Assembly (NCBI GenBank): GCA_026391775.1
Contig: JAPLDK010000051.1
Location: 1-50,303 of the forward strand
DNA: 50,303 bases
Direction: 5' to 3'
DNA from: Bacteroidota bacterium
Lineage (GTDB): Bacteria; Bacteroidota; Bacteroidia; Bacteroidales; FEN-979
In this document: in pieces, positions 25,001 through 33,730 of the stretch
Layout of the letters: each line of letters opens with the position of its first letter
How positions within the stretch are numbered: the first letter of the stretch is position 1
Position numbers and translations under genes: made by a program
Notes under the pieces: generated by a model
The model's database searches: none
What the model saw: only the letters and a program-made list of their open reading frames with translations
Told to the model about the DNA's origin: nothing

Positions 25001-25934
25001 TCATCCTGTTCAGGAAGGTCTGCAGGAGCTTGCGGCTGGCCCTGGTTTCCTGCTCAGTTACCGGTTTTTCTCCCTGTGTATCTGTATATCCGCTTTTGCG
25101 CAGTATCGCCTTCCCCTTGACACTGTTGAGGTGGCCGGTGATGAGGTTCGCCAGGTTGATGATCAGGTAACGTTCTTCTTCAAGGAAGGGTCCTTCAAAA
25201 GCAAGTGGAAAAGCCTTAAGGTAATAGATCTCGATAGAGCCGACCTGGCTGTCGATGGTCTCAAACAACTGACGCTGGCACCATCTGGTTTCCTTAAAGT
25301 TCTGGGTTTTAATCTCTATCTTGCCATATTTAATGCGGCATACGGCATATTCAGGAAACTGCCATGCCGAAGGCAGTATCATGCAGATCTGGTGAAGGGC
25401 CTCTTCAACCGGTTTGCCTGCCCTCAGGATATTTGTGGTCTGGTTGATGGCCGAAAGTTCTTTCAGCCTTTCTCTTGTAATATACCGGCCTTCACGGCCT
25501 TTTACCCCATTGAGGAAACCCTCGATAAGGCTTGCCATGTTCATGATGAGATTCCTCTCTTCTTTCATGAAAGGGCCATCATCAGAGCGGGGGAATTCTT
25601 TTATATAAAATACTTCAATGGTGCCGCTGAGCCCGTCGATGCTTTCAAAGTCGTGTTTCTGGCACCACTGGGTTTCGGTAAATTCCGTTGTTGTAACCTC
25701 CATTTCATCGTACCGTATCCTGGCCACGGTAAATTCAGGGTACTGCCATGCAGGCGGGATAATAGTACAGATCTCGTACAGGGTCTCCTGAATGGATTTG
25801 CCTTTTTTCAGGATTGCCGTGGTGGCGTTAAGTGCAGCCAGCTCTTTAAGCCTCTCCCGGTTGTCGTACACCAGCCTGTCAAGGTCAATGTTCTCGGCCC
25901 TGATGTCTCTCTTCTCTTCCCCGGGTTTAGCCAT
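22065..25934 (-). CDS. GAF-GAF-pseudoreceiver-receiver-ATP-grasp (PPDK_N) protein
   Basis: A 1289-residue protein, first gene of the redox operon. Two tandem GAF-like sensor domains (about 26-145 and 155-275) are clear duplicates, both starting RERLKEL and both with a T-x-WCQ segment. A pseudo-receiver follows (325-460), then a receiver with VEDS, phosphoacceptor Asp in ISDIRF near 550 and Lys in INKN. The ATP-grasp domain of PEP synthase type has GGKGRG near 733, RSSGLFEDS near 830 and IEFAI with LLQIKP near 1078-1097. The C-terminal domain (GPGRWG near 1178, GSHFFHN near 1218) is not one I can name. True PEP synthase histidine and PEP domains are missing. The frame opens eight codons earlier with a TTG at 25958, but that codon lies inside a perfect -7 box, so the ATG at 25934 is chosen. 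Confidence 0.87.
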   Translation of the reverse strand: MAKPGEEKRDIRAENIDLDRLVYDNRERLKELAALNATTAILKKGKSIQETLYEICTIIPPAWQYPEFTVARIRYDEMEVTTTEFTETQWCQKHDFESIDGLSGTIEVFYIKEFPRSDDGPFMKEERNLIMNMASLIEGFLNGVKGREGRYITRERLKELSAINQTTNILRAGKPVEEALHQICMILPSAWQFPEYAVCRIKYGKIEIKTQNFKETRWCQRQLFETIDSQVGSIEIYYLKAFPLAFEGPFLEEERYLIINLANLITGHLNSVKGKAILRKSGYTDTQGEKPVTEQETRASRKLLQTFLNRMNYNRDLYHDLMPFKVREILLVANLYDAYSIEKEGRFSEHVLGEFYSLSLATMPRITGVSSTEEVMEQLGSKHYDLVIIMIGVDKHFPVELSKKIKDLYQYIPVFLLLNSNTDTALFEDTPERLTWIDRVFVWNGDSKIFFAMINYLEDKVNVENDTGIGMVRVILLVEDSPTYYSLYLPMLYNIVLEQTKTIIEDVTTDELYRILRLKARPKILLASTYEEALYIFNKYKEFVLCLISDIRFKKDGRMNETAGFNLVKQTRKELKELPIILQSSDNLNAQQAYELKTSFINKNSETLLADFRSFITHYLGFGNFIYRDTGGSQIAVAKSLKEFEDFLKTIPEESLLYHARKDHFSLWLMARGEVQAAKILNPAKVTDFKNPSDLREYLITVIQHFRNEQNIGKVIPFEEAAITDERNIVALTEGALGGKGRGLAFVNTLIYNYDFSQIIPNINICTPKTSIIGTEEFEYFLDRNKLREQALLENDYSLLRHRFMSGKLTETLIRKLKSVIKVIRNPLAIRSSGLFEDSLNQPFAGIFETYLIPNNHPDPNVRLAQLMDAIKLVYASVYSPVAKGYIEAVNYRIEQEKMAVVVQEVVGHKHGDVFYPHISGVAQSYNYYPFAHMKPEEGFAVIALGLGRYVVEGEKAFRFSPKYPTLEINTPKDQYKGSQLHFYAVDLKKENVNLLEGEDAGLRMLEIDEAEAQGTLKHLASVYSLENNRITPGLNQPGPRVINFADILKYNYIPLAKTVEVVLDVVKEALGTPVEIEFAIDLEKDEENRASFYLLQIKPLIGNVTDYHVDMNKINPAEILLYADKEMGNGIIEDIQDVVFVDPDTFDNTKTMEMADEINHINHEFFKDGKKYVLIGPGRWGTRDRWIGVPVAWPQISSAKIIVETSLEGFPLDASSGSHFFHNVTSMNVGYFCVQPEMSDSYIRYEVLKQQKNIRKTEYFSIVHFEQPLTIRMDGKQRISVITWKRDN

Positions 25935-25955
25935 AAACTGCCTGATTTTAACGCT

Positions 25956-25963
25956 CAAAGTTA
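25956..25963 (-). promoter_or_regulatory. -7 promoter box of the redox operon
   Basis: The minus strand reads TAACTTTG, a perfect TAnnTTTG box, 21 bases before the ATG at 25934. It argues against the TTG start at 25958. It is the only strong promoter I see for the six downstream reading frames. Confidence 0.65.
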
Positions 25964-26131
25964 GAGAAATCTTTCATCCCTTTTGAACCGAATCCCGCAA
26001 TTTTAGCACATTACGGAATATCCTTAGTGCCGGTACGTGATTCACTTACCATCACTAAGTAAACAAGCGGTTTTATGCAAAAAACCTCAATTTTATTTTT
26101 CTGTTGGTGGATTTCGGGTTACCGGGGCTCT

Positions 26132-26139
26132 TACATTTG
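26132..26139 (+). promoter_or_regulatory. -7 promoter box for gdhA
   Basis: TACATTTG is a perfect TAnnTTTG box, giving an untranslated leader of roughly 45 bases before the ATG at 26192. The 230-base divergent region to the redox operon promoter holds no gene. Confidence 0.6.
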
Positions 26140-26188
26140 TGAATTATTGTGAAATAATTAACATTCATACATTAATTAAAAACACTAA

Positions 26189-27547
<1,359 letters not shown>

Positions 27548-27576
27548 TCTACCAGATGTTCATTTTGATTCAGACG

Positions 27577-27608
27577 AAGGCGCCTCAGGGCGCCTTTGTT
27601 GTTTTTAC
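27577..27608 (+). terminator. Rho-independent terminator of gdhA
   Basis: An 8-base perfect stem AAGGCGCC / GGCGCCTT with the loop TCAG, followed by TGTTGTTTTT. It overlaps the 3' end of the convergent O-antigen-ligase-like gene. Confidence 0.85.
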
Positions 27609-28820
27609 CAGGGTGTAAAGGATTATATTGAAGAAGGCATACCATATTACCCCGGCCTGGGTCTCGAACATGGATTCAACCATGATGTTCACCGAAAACA
27701 AAAGGACGAAAACAAAGTAAAGGAAATAACGATGGCGGAAAGCATATACCATGGGCAGGAGAAGCATCAGCAGAAGTGTTGCGATCCCCGGGATGCCGAG
27801 TGTCATAAAGGTTTGAAGGTACTGGTTGTGGGCATTAAGTTTCAGCTCAAACGCTTCTTCGACCTTCTTCTCTTTATACTTCCCGATCAAAACATCCTTG
27901 ACATCGCCGGTCCCTACCCCTATCCAGATGTTAGATTTTATTATATCAAGAGAAACCTTCCAGATATCAATACGGTCGGAAGTGCTTTTTGACGCAGGCT
28001 GCGCAGCAGCATGAGTAAGGGTTTCGGTGCTCTGCATTACCCTGTCGGAAGTGCCCGAAAACACATGGAGCCCAGCCCTCACAAACATCAGGAAAAGTAT
28101 GATCAGCCCCAGCCCAAGAAAGGTTTTCTTTTGGCGGAAAATAAGTTCGGCTGCGCCAAGTGCGGCTATCAGAACCATACAGATGAGGCCCATCTTGGAA
28201 CTCAGAAGGAAAATAAAAACAAAAAACCAGGTCAGCAGCAGATAATAAACGGTTTTTAACGGGACTGACAGAATTCTGAACCTTCTCAGCAACTCCATAA
28301 CTATAAATGCCATGGCAAAATTGAGGTACATGGCGAAATAGGCCGAATGGAAATACCAGCTTAGTTTCATATAATAAAATGCTCCTGGAATGCCATCCCT
28401 CCATAGCGTAAACGCATGTCCCAGCAGTAAAAGCGAACCGACTACACAACCGGCCAGGTAAACATGCATGATAAGCCGTAAATGTTTTGAATTCAGGAAT
28501 CCGACATCCGCAGTCGAAAAAATAAGAGGAAAAATAAGCAGGGAGAGTTTAACTTCCAGGTCAAAACTGGCATAAGTATAATTGCTCGAATAAAGAAGAC
28601 CGAAAAGGTAAAACACATATAAACCGGCAAACAGCAGGGTGTTCCTGCGGTTTTTATCGCTGAATAAGACAGGAATGGTCCTTAAATAATCTCCGGAGAT
28701 CAGCCAGTTTAAAATCAGGAAAACAATAATGGAAGGCACTAATTTCCCCCATACCGGGAGCATGAATGCAATGCCGAGGCAACAATACCAGAAAATCTGC
28801 TGATGTATCCTTTTACGCAT
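27585..28820 (-). CDS. O-antigen ligase / Wzy-like membrane protein
   Basis: A 411-residue polytopic protein with about 10-12 hydrophobic segments. The large periplasmic loop (about residues 260-320) contains TSDRIDIWKVSL and IWIGVGTGDVKD, followed by HNQYLQTFMTLGIPG, matching the Wzy_C pattern of O-antigen ligases and polymerases (conserved R in the loop, G-x-G-x-G and H-N-x-x-L). It would join or polymerise polysaccharide units at the periplasmic face. Its ATG overlaps the glycosyltransferase gene by eight bases, so the two are co-translated. The 3' end overlaps the gdhA terminator region. Ligase and polymerase roles cannot be separated by sequence. Confidence 0.83.
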   Translation of the reverse strand: MRKRIHQQIFWYCCLGIAFMLPVWGKLVPSIIVFLILNWLISGDYLRTIPVLFSDKNRRNTLLFAGLYVFYLFGLLYSSNYTYASFDLEVKLSLLIFPLIFSTADVGFLNSKHLRLIMHVYLAGCVVGSLLLLGHAFTLWRDGIPGAFYYMKLSWYFHSAYFAMYLNFAMAFIVMELLRRFRILSVPLKTVYYLLLTWFFVFIFLLSSKMGLICMVLIAALGAAELIFRQKKTFLGLGLIILFLMFVRAGLHVFSGTSDRVMQSTETLTHAAAQPASKSTSDRIDIWKVSLDIIKSNIWIGVGTGDVKDVLIGKYKEKKVEEAFELKLNAHNQYLQTFMTLGIPGIATLLLMLLLPMVYAFRHRYFLYFVFVLLFSVNIMVESMFETQAGVIWYAFFNIILYTLVKTTKAP

Positions 28821-30030
28821 TGATCAGGTTCCAGAATTCGTTCATAATGGTTTCGGGATTGAATTCTCTGAGCAGGTAATTATACCCGTTGATCCCGTAC
28901 TCTTTTCTCTCCTGCACATGGGTATACAAATATAATACCTTGGCGGCAAGATCGGCAGGATCTTCGGGAATAAAGGCCAGTCCGGCTTTTCCGGTTTCGA
29001 TAAACAGTTCTTTTGCCTCTCCTTCAACACCCAGAAGAACAGGCTTTTTCAGGGCAAGGTTCTCGAATATCTTCGAAGGAATGGCACCCTTGAAAAGGTC
29101 AAGCTTCTTGAGCGGGATCAGCGCCGCATCGGAAGCATGAATAAATGGAATGACCTCCTGTTTCGGCCTGTTGTCCAGGAAAACCACATTGTCAAGTCCA
29201 TACGCTTCTTTCATCTTCAGCAATTTGTCCTTCTCAGGTCCGCTGCCCATGATCAGAAATTTAATTGCTGTAGAGGAATGCAATTCCCTGGCAGCATGCA
29301 ATACAACCTCAAGACCCTGGGCATGTCCTAATATACCAGCATATAGTAAAAGAAAGTCCTGAGATGTGAACCCCAGTTTTTCCCTCAGGCCCGGATCGTA
29401 TTCAATGGCTTCAAGTTCATTTACATTGGCTCCGTTTTTAAACCAGAACACATTTTTCTGAGGGAAACGCAATGAAATATTCCGAACAATTCCCCTGGTT
29501 TGCCCTGTGATGAGGAAGGAATGGCGGTAGAGGAATTTTTCCAGTGAAGCTGCCGAATTGAGCAGGAAGCGGTTGGTGACAAGGCCTAGTTTTTCAGCAC
29601 TTTCGGGCCAGAGATCCGAAACATTAAAGATAAGCCTTGCTCCCTTAAATACTTTTAAAAGATATGCTGTGATCCCGAGAAACAAAGGAGGGGACTCGCA
29701 AAACACATAATCGTATTTACCCATACGGAATATTCCAACCAGAAGGGAAGTGAAGACAAAGCTGAAATAATTCCCCAGCCTTGGCAGTATGCCTTTGCTT
29801 GAACCCGCAAAGATCCAGGCTCTGTGGATGCTGATCCCCTGTATTGTTTCCGGGAAATAAAATTTGCCCCTGTAGGCCTGGTGGATTTTCATCTCAGGAT
29901 AATTGGGCATGGCTGTAAGGACTTCAACTGTGGCTCCTTTATTGCTCAGAAGCTTTGCCCACTGAAAAAGCCTGTTCTGGGGAGCTCCCGTCTCCGGAAT
30001 GAAATACTGGCTGAGGATTAGGATTCTCAT
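28813..30030 (-). CDS. Glycosyltransferase family 4 (WbuB-like)
   Basis: A 405-residue GT-B enzyme. The N-terminal domain begins MRILILSQYFIPETGAPQNR and includes HRAWIFAGSSKG, typical of WbuB/WcaI-like transferases. The C-terminal domain has the nucleotide-sugar site: LLLYAGILGHAQGLE near residue 220, IMGSGPEKDKL near 260 and the E-x7-E-like segment PSKIFENLALKKPVL near 320. It adds a sugar, often an N-acetylaminosugar, to a lipid-linked glycan at the cytoplasmic face. It sits between the GldFG/DUF4340 genes and the ligase-like gene on one strand; a 44-base gap separates it from the DUF4340 gene. Confidence 0.88.
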   Translation of the reverse strand: MRILILSQYFIPETGAPQNRLFQWAKLLSNKGATVEVLTAMPNYPEMKIHQAYRGKFYFPETIQGISIHRAWIFAGSSKGILPRLGNYFSFVFTSLLVGIFRMGKYDYVFCESPPLFLGITAYLLKVFKGARLIFNVSDLWPESAEKLGLVTNRFLLNSAASLEKFLYRHSFLITGQTRGIVRNISLRFPQKNVFWFKNGANVNELEAIEYDPGLREKLGFTSQDFLLLYAGILGHAQGLEVVLHAARELHSSTAIKFLIMGSGPEKDKLLKMKEAYGLDNVVFLDNRPKQEVIPFIHASDAALIPLKKLDLFKGAIPSKIFENLALKKPVLLGVEGEAKELFIETGKAGLAFIPEDPADLAAKVLYLYTHVQERKEYGINGYNYLLREFNPETIMNEFWNLINA

Positions 30031-30074
30031 TACAGCTCGGTTATCTGATCAGCCTGAACAAATGGAGCAATTTT

Positions 30075-31157
30075 TTAGTACGCTCCCTCGGGCTGCTCCA
30101 CTGGCATTTTAAACCCTTTTGTAAAATAGGGTTTTGGCCTTAATATTTTATTGAAAGCAAAGTACTGAATGAGGACGAAGTCTTTTCCGTCGTTCACAAG
30201 AGCATAAAGGCGATCGGGATCGTAAGGCAGAACCCGGCCCTTAAAATCTTTCTGGCCAAACAGGTTGGGCTTATGGTAGGTCCTGACAAGCTTTGTTTTA
30301 TTCAGTGTATCTACCAGGGTTATGATGATAAAAGGCTTGGAACCCAGCACCGAATCCTTAGTATGCTTGTCCATATCATTCAGGAAAGCTTCAAAATTCA
30401 CATTCCGGAAACCCGAAAGGAAGTTCAGTACTTTCAGGGTGTCAAGGTCAGGAAGGGATTTGTTATCGGCAAGTGAAATGAAATTCTTCAACCTTCCTTT
30501 ATCCAACCGAACTTCAAAAGAGTACTCGGGATTTTCGGGCACCTCAAGTTTAACCATCCTGATATCCTCAATATTATTCCTGAATACGGTGAGGTCCCTC
30601 CAGTAACGCTCAATTGTACTGAAACGTGGGGTAACAAATCCCTTTAAGCCAGGCAGATAAATCACGAAAGGCTCTTCCGAATCTTCCATAAGGGCGTAAC
30701 ATGCCTGGTTGTCGGGCGTGGCACCTCCTATATAATATACCTTGGTCAGTTTCTCATGGGGAAACAGCCTGATGCCCATGAAATCAATGCGGTAAACCAT
30801 CTGGTAAATCTCGACCTTCACCCCGTTCACAGCCAGGTGTTTTACAATGGTATTATGCGCTGCCAGGGCTACCGGCGCTTTGACCTGTATATCGGTCATG
30901 GTTTTCAGCATCAGGTCAATATTGAACTTCAGTGCTGCAAAATTGTCATTCAGCACCCATGCACCGGTTTCTTTTCTCGACAATTTCACCGAATTGTTAT
31001 TCTTGTCGGCCATGAAGATCTTGGTGACTGTGGATGTATCTGTAACAGCAAAATCGCTCATTGAGCGCCTGAATGTGGTCGTTGAATTGGTAAGTATTAG
31101 TATCAGGGCAACTACGGCCAGCAGGATTACGAATATTATGATGTATTTATTCTTCAT
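30075..31157 (-). CDS. DUF4340 domain-containing membrane-anchored protein
   Basis: A 360-residue protein with one N-terminal membrane helix (residues 4-22, YIIIFVILLAVVALILIL) and a large periplasmic beta-rich region. The segment TVTKIFMADKNNNSVKLSRKE followed by WVLND matches the start of DUF4340, whose members are commonly encoded next to GldG-like ABC components. A role in the same transport or gliding system is inferred from position: it starts 20 bases after the gldG stop. I see no catalytic motif. Confidence 0.78.
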   Translation of the reverse strand: MKNKYIIIFVILLAVVALILILTNSTTTFRRSMSDFAVTDTSTVTKIFMADKNNNSVKLSRKETGAWVLNDNFAALKFNIDLMLKTMTDIQVKAPVALAAHNTIVKHLAVNGVKVEIYQMVYRIDFMGIRLFPHEKLTKVYYIGGATPDNQACYALMEDSEEPFVIYLPGLKGFVTPRFSTIERYWRDLTVFRNNIEDIRMVKLEVPENPEYSFEVRLDKGRLKNFISLADNKSLPDLDTLKVLNFLSGFRNVNFEAFLNDMDKHTKDSVLGSKPFIIITLVDTLNKTKLVRTYHKPNLFGQKDFKGRVLPYDPDRLYALVNDGKDFVLIQYFAFNKILRPKPYFTKGFKMPVEQPEGAY

Positions 31158-31177
31158 TGAAAAGAAATAAGTCTTGG

Positions 31178-32935
31178 TTATTTGGTTTTACCGCCATACT
31201 TCATCCGGCGGATACGGAACCTGATCAATGCGAAAATGAGGATCGCGAGTACCGGCAAGATAAGGTTCAGGAGCTTCCAGAACAATCCTTCTGTCTCTAC
31301 TCTCTTCATATCCAGCAACCGCATTTTCAGCTCACGGGAGCGGACCGTGATCAGCCCCGATTCGTCGCATAGGAAATTCATTGCATTCAGGATGAAATCC
31401 CGGTTCCCGAAGGTTTCCCGGGTCCATTGATCATATCCCATTGGCAAAGGATATCCCTGTTTCATATTAAACTGGTTCTTGACTATATCACCGTCGGCAA
31501 TGATGAGCATTTTTGTCGGCCTGCTTTTTTTTCTGAATTCAAGTCCTTTGTTTTCGGCAAGTTCAGGTGGTATCCTGTAGAGATACGAGGACATGAATTC
31601 GCCTTCCAGTAAAACGGCCACCGGGAAGGGGCCCTTGTTGAACTGACTTTCGTCAGGTTGTTCCCTGAGTATTTCGAGGTCGACCAGCGCGGGAACATTA
31701 ACAACCCGGGCATAAGGAGAGGAGGTCAGTATAACCTGTTTCCTGATCCCCGGTGCTTCAACCGTATCGATAGTACTGATAAACTCGCATTTAATTGCGT
31801 TCAGGCCATGAACGATGGGATGATTGATAGTAGGTGTAAGCAGTGGGAAATAATACCATCTGAAAAAGGTAAACTGTGGCTGGTTCCCGATCTGGCCTGT
31901 CTTCAAGGGAATAGGCATTGAATTGATGTCCATCACCAGGTTTGTATTCAGGCGGGCTCCGTATGTATAGAGCATGTCCTCAAGGTTGATGTCGTTGGCA
32001 ACACCCATAGTGGAATTATACTTTTCAAGACTGTCCCATGGAGTGTAAACCGGGTCGATGAGCCATAGCGTTTTCCCTCCCCTCATAATGAACTGGTCGA
32101 TCAGGAACTTGTCTTTTTCATCAAAAGGTTTGCTTGGCTTTGCAATGATGAGGGCTTTGTATTTGTTTGCCAGTTTGTCGTGTAATGAATCTAGTTTAAC
32201 CCTGATCGACAAGGCATTGATTTTATGGTTAATAGTCACCCTGTCCACATTATAAAACTGGGTAAGGGATTTTTCAAGGTCATAAGTCTCCATTTCAGAG
32301 AGCTCGCCCTGTCCTTGAAGAATGGCTATCCTCGGTTTGCTTATTTTGGTGAGGACCTGTATGGCACTGGCCAGGTTATATTCAAGCGCCTGGATCGAAT
32401 TATTCAGCACCTTGTCCGGGTCTTCGCCGGCATTGGAACCAGAAAGCAGCTGAACCGGGGTCTCATGGCCACGGTAAGTTACAATGGCGCCAGGAAAAAT
32501 TACCAGCTGGGAAGATTGTCCCTTTTTATTCACTCTTAATGTTGTGGGCTGAAGTCCTTTCTCCGCGAGGCTGCGGTAGGCGAAGGTCCTGTCCTTCTCA
32601 TCGGCAATGGCCGAAAGGTCGACGAACTGGTACTGCACGAAATTGCTGTATGCCCTGAATTCATCGAGCATCTCCCTTGTTTCATTAGCCAGTCGCTGGA
32701 ATGCGGGAGGCAGGTCGCCGGAGAGGTAAACCTTGAAGAACATGACATCATCCAGTTTTTTAACAACTTCCTTTGTGGCCGGGGCAAGGGAATATCGCTT
32801 CTCAGAAGTCAAATCGACACGTGTAAAAATAAAGGCTGAGATAATATTTAGCAGGATGATGATCACAAGCATAAGGAGCAGCTGAACAAGGTTGTTCCTT
32901 TTGATATTCCGTTTCTTTTCGTTCACCTTCTCCAT
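31178..32935 (-). CDS. gldG: GldG-like ABC transporter auxiliary protein
   Basis: A 585-residue protein with a membrane helix at each end (residues about 18-38 and 550-572). The periplasmic middle is an ABC_transp_aux domain: RYSLAPATKEVVKKLDDVMFF is the entry segment, and RIAILQGQGELSE and KTLWLIDPVYTPWDS follow. This is the pattern of GldG, the partner of the GldF permease and GldA ATPase in Flavobacterium gliding. The order GldF-GldG, with a four-base gap, supports the name. GldA is not in the window. Non-gliding Bacteroidota also keep these genes, so motility is not proven. Confidence 0.88.
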   Translation of the reverse strand: MEKVNEKKRNIKRNNLVQLLLMLVIIILLNIISAFIFTRVDLTSEKRYSLAPATKEVVKKLDDVMFFKVYLSGDLPPAFQRLANETREMLDEFRAYSNFVQYQFVDLSAIADEKDRTFAYRSLAEKGLQPTTLRVNKKGQSSQLVIFPGAIVTYRGHETPVQLLSGSNAGEDPDKVLNNSIQALEYNLASAIQVLTKISKPRIAILQGQGELSEMETYDLEKSLTQFYNVDRVTINHKINALSIRVKLDSLHDKLANKYKALIIAKPSKPFDEKDKFLIDQFIMRGGKTLWLIDPVYTPWDSLEKYNSTMGVANDINLEDMLYTYGARLNTNLVMDINSMPIPLKTGQIGNQPQFTFFRWYYFPLLTPTINHPIVHGLNAIKCEFISTIDTVEAPGIRKQVILTSSPYARVVNVPALVDLEILREQPDESQFNKGPFPVAVLLEGEFMSSYLYRIPPELAENKGLEFRKKSRPTKMLIIADGDIVKNQFNMKQGYPLPMGYDQWTRETFGNRDFILNAMNFLCDESGLITVRSRELKMRLLDMKRVETEGLFWKLLNLILPVLAILIFALIRFRIRRMKYGGKTK

Positions 32936-32939
32936 CAGC

Positions 32940-33671
32940 TTACCATTTACGGCTTTCGAGCGAAAGTTTAGTGAGAAATATGAATAAGGCCGTGACCGAG
33001 AGGAAGTAAATCAGGTCGCGGGTATCGATCACGCCCCTGCTCATGGAAGAATAATGCGCGTTCAGCCCGAGGTCCTGCACTATAAGCCCGATCTTGCCTG
33101 AAAGAATGAACATATAAATGAAATCAAATCCGAGGTACAGCAAAAAACAGATGATGAGTGAAACAACGAAGGCGACGACCTGGTTATCGGTGATGGAGGA
33201 CGAGAATATGCCTATTGCTACAAAGCTCATACCAAGGAACATCAGGCCGGTATAGGAACCCCAGATCCCGCCCGAATCTAGGTTCCCGGGGGGTATGCCC
33301 AGTTTGTACACCGAAAAGAAGTACACAAGGGTAGGGAGAAGTGAAAAGATCACCAGAACGAATCCGGCGAAAAATTTTGCGAGTATGATCTGAAGATCGG
33401 TTAAAGGTTGGGTCATGAGAAGTTCCAGGGTCCCGCTTTTCTTTTCATCGGCAAAAGAACGCATGGTTATTGCGGGGATCAGGAACAGGAAAACGAAAGG
33501 CCCGAGGATGAACAGTCCGTCGAGATTGGCATATCCAAAGTCGAGTATATTGAACTGCATGGGGAAGACCCAGAGAAAAAGGCCTGTCATCAGCAGGAAG
33601 ACCACGATAACGATATAGCCTATGAGAGAACTGAGGAAACCGTTGATTTCTTTCTTGAACAGCGTAAACAT
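32940..33671 (-). CDS. gldF: GldF-like ABC transporter permease
   Basis: A 243-residue ABC-2 type permease with six hydrophobic segments. It opens with MFTLFKKEINGFLSSLIGYI and has the conserved stretch PAITMRSFADEKKSGTLELL near residue 65, followed by LMTQPLTDLQIILAKF, both typical of GldF and NosY-like permeases. It starts the run gldF-gldG-DUF4340-glycosyltransferase-ligase on the minus strand. No perfect -7 box was found upstream; the divergent DUF3667 gene begins 60 bases away. Confidence 0.9.
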   Translation of the reverse strand: MFTLFKKEINGFLSSLIGYIVIVVFLLMTGLFLWVFPMQFNILDFGYANLDGLFILGPFVFLFLIPAITMRSFADEKKSGTLELLMTQPLTDLQIILAKFFAGFVLVIFSLLPTLVYFFSVYKLGIPPGNLDSGGIWGSYTGLMFLGMSFVAIGIFSSSITDNQVVAFVVSLIICFLLYLGFDFIYMFILSGKIGLIVQDLGLNAHYSSMSRGVIDTRDLIYFLSVTALFIFLTKLSLESRKW

Positions 33672-33718
33672 TGAACCCGCTTTGAGGGGCGCAATTTACG
33701 ATTTTTTCACATTTTTCT

Positions 33719-33726
33719 TACATTTG
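33719..33726 (+). promoter_or_regulatory. -7 promoter box, possibly for a leaderless mRNA
   Basis: TACATTTG, a perfect TAnnTTTG box, ends four bases before the ATG at 33731. The same spacing is seen at 6062-6069 and, with one mismatch, at 42182-42189. Confidence 0.6.
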
Positions 33727-33730
33727 GCCA

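Noticed and set aside
24978..25964. Long plus-strand open frame of 328 codons
   Set aside because: It is antisense to the GAF and receiver region of the ATP-grasp gene, whose domains are clear; the plus-strand translation shows no family features.
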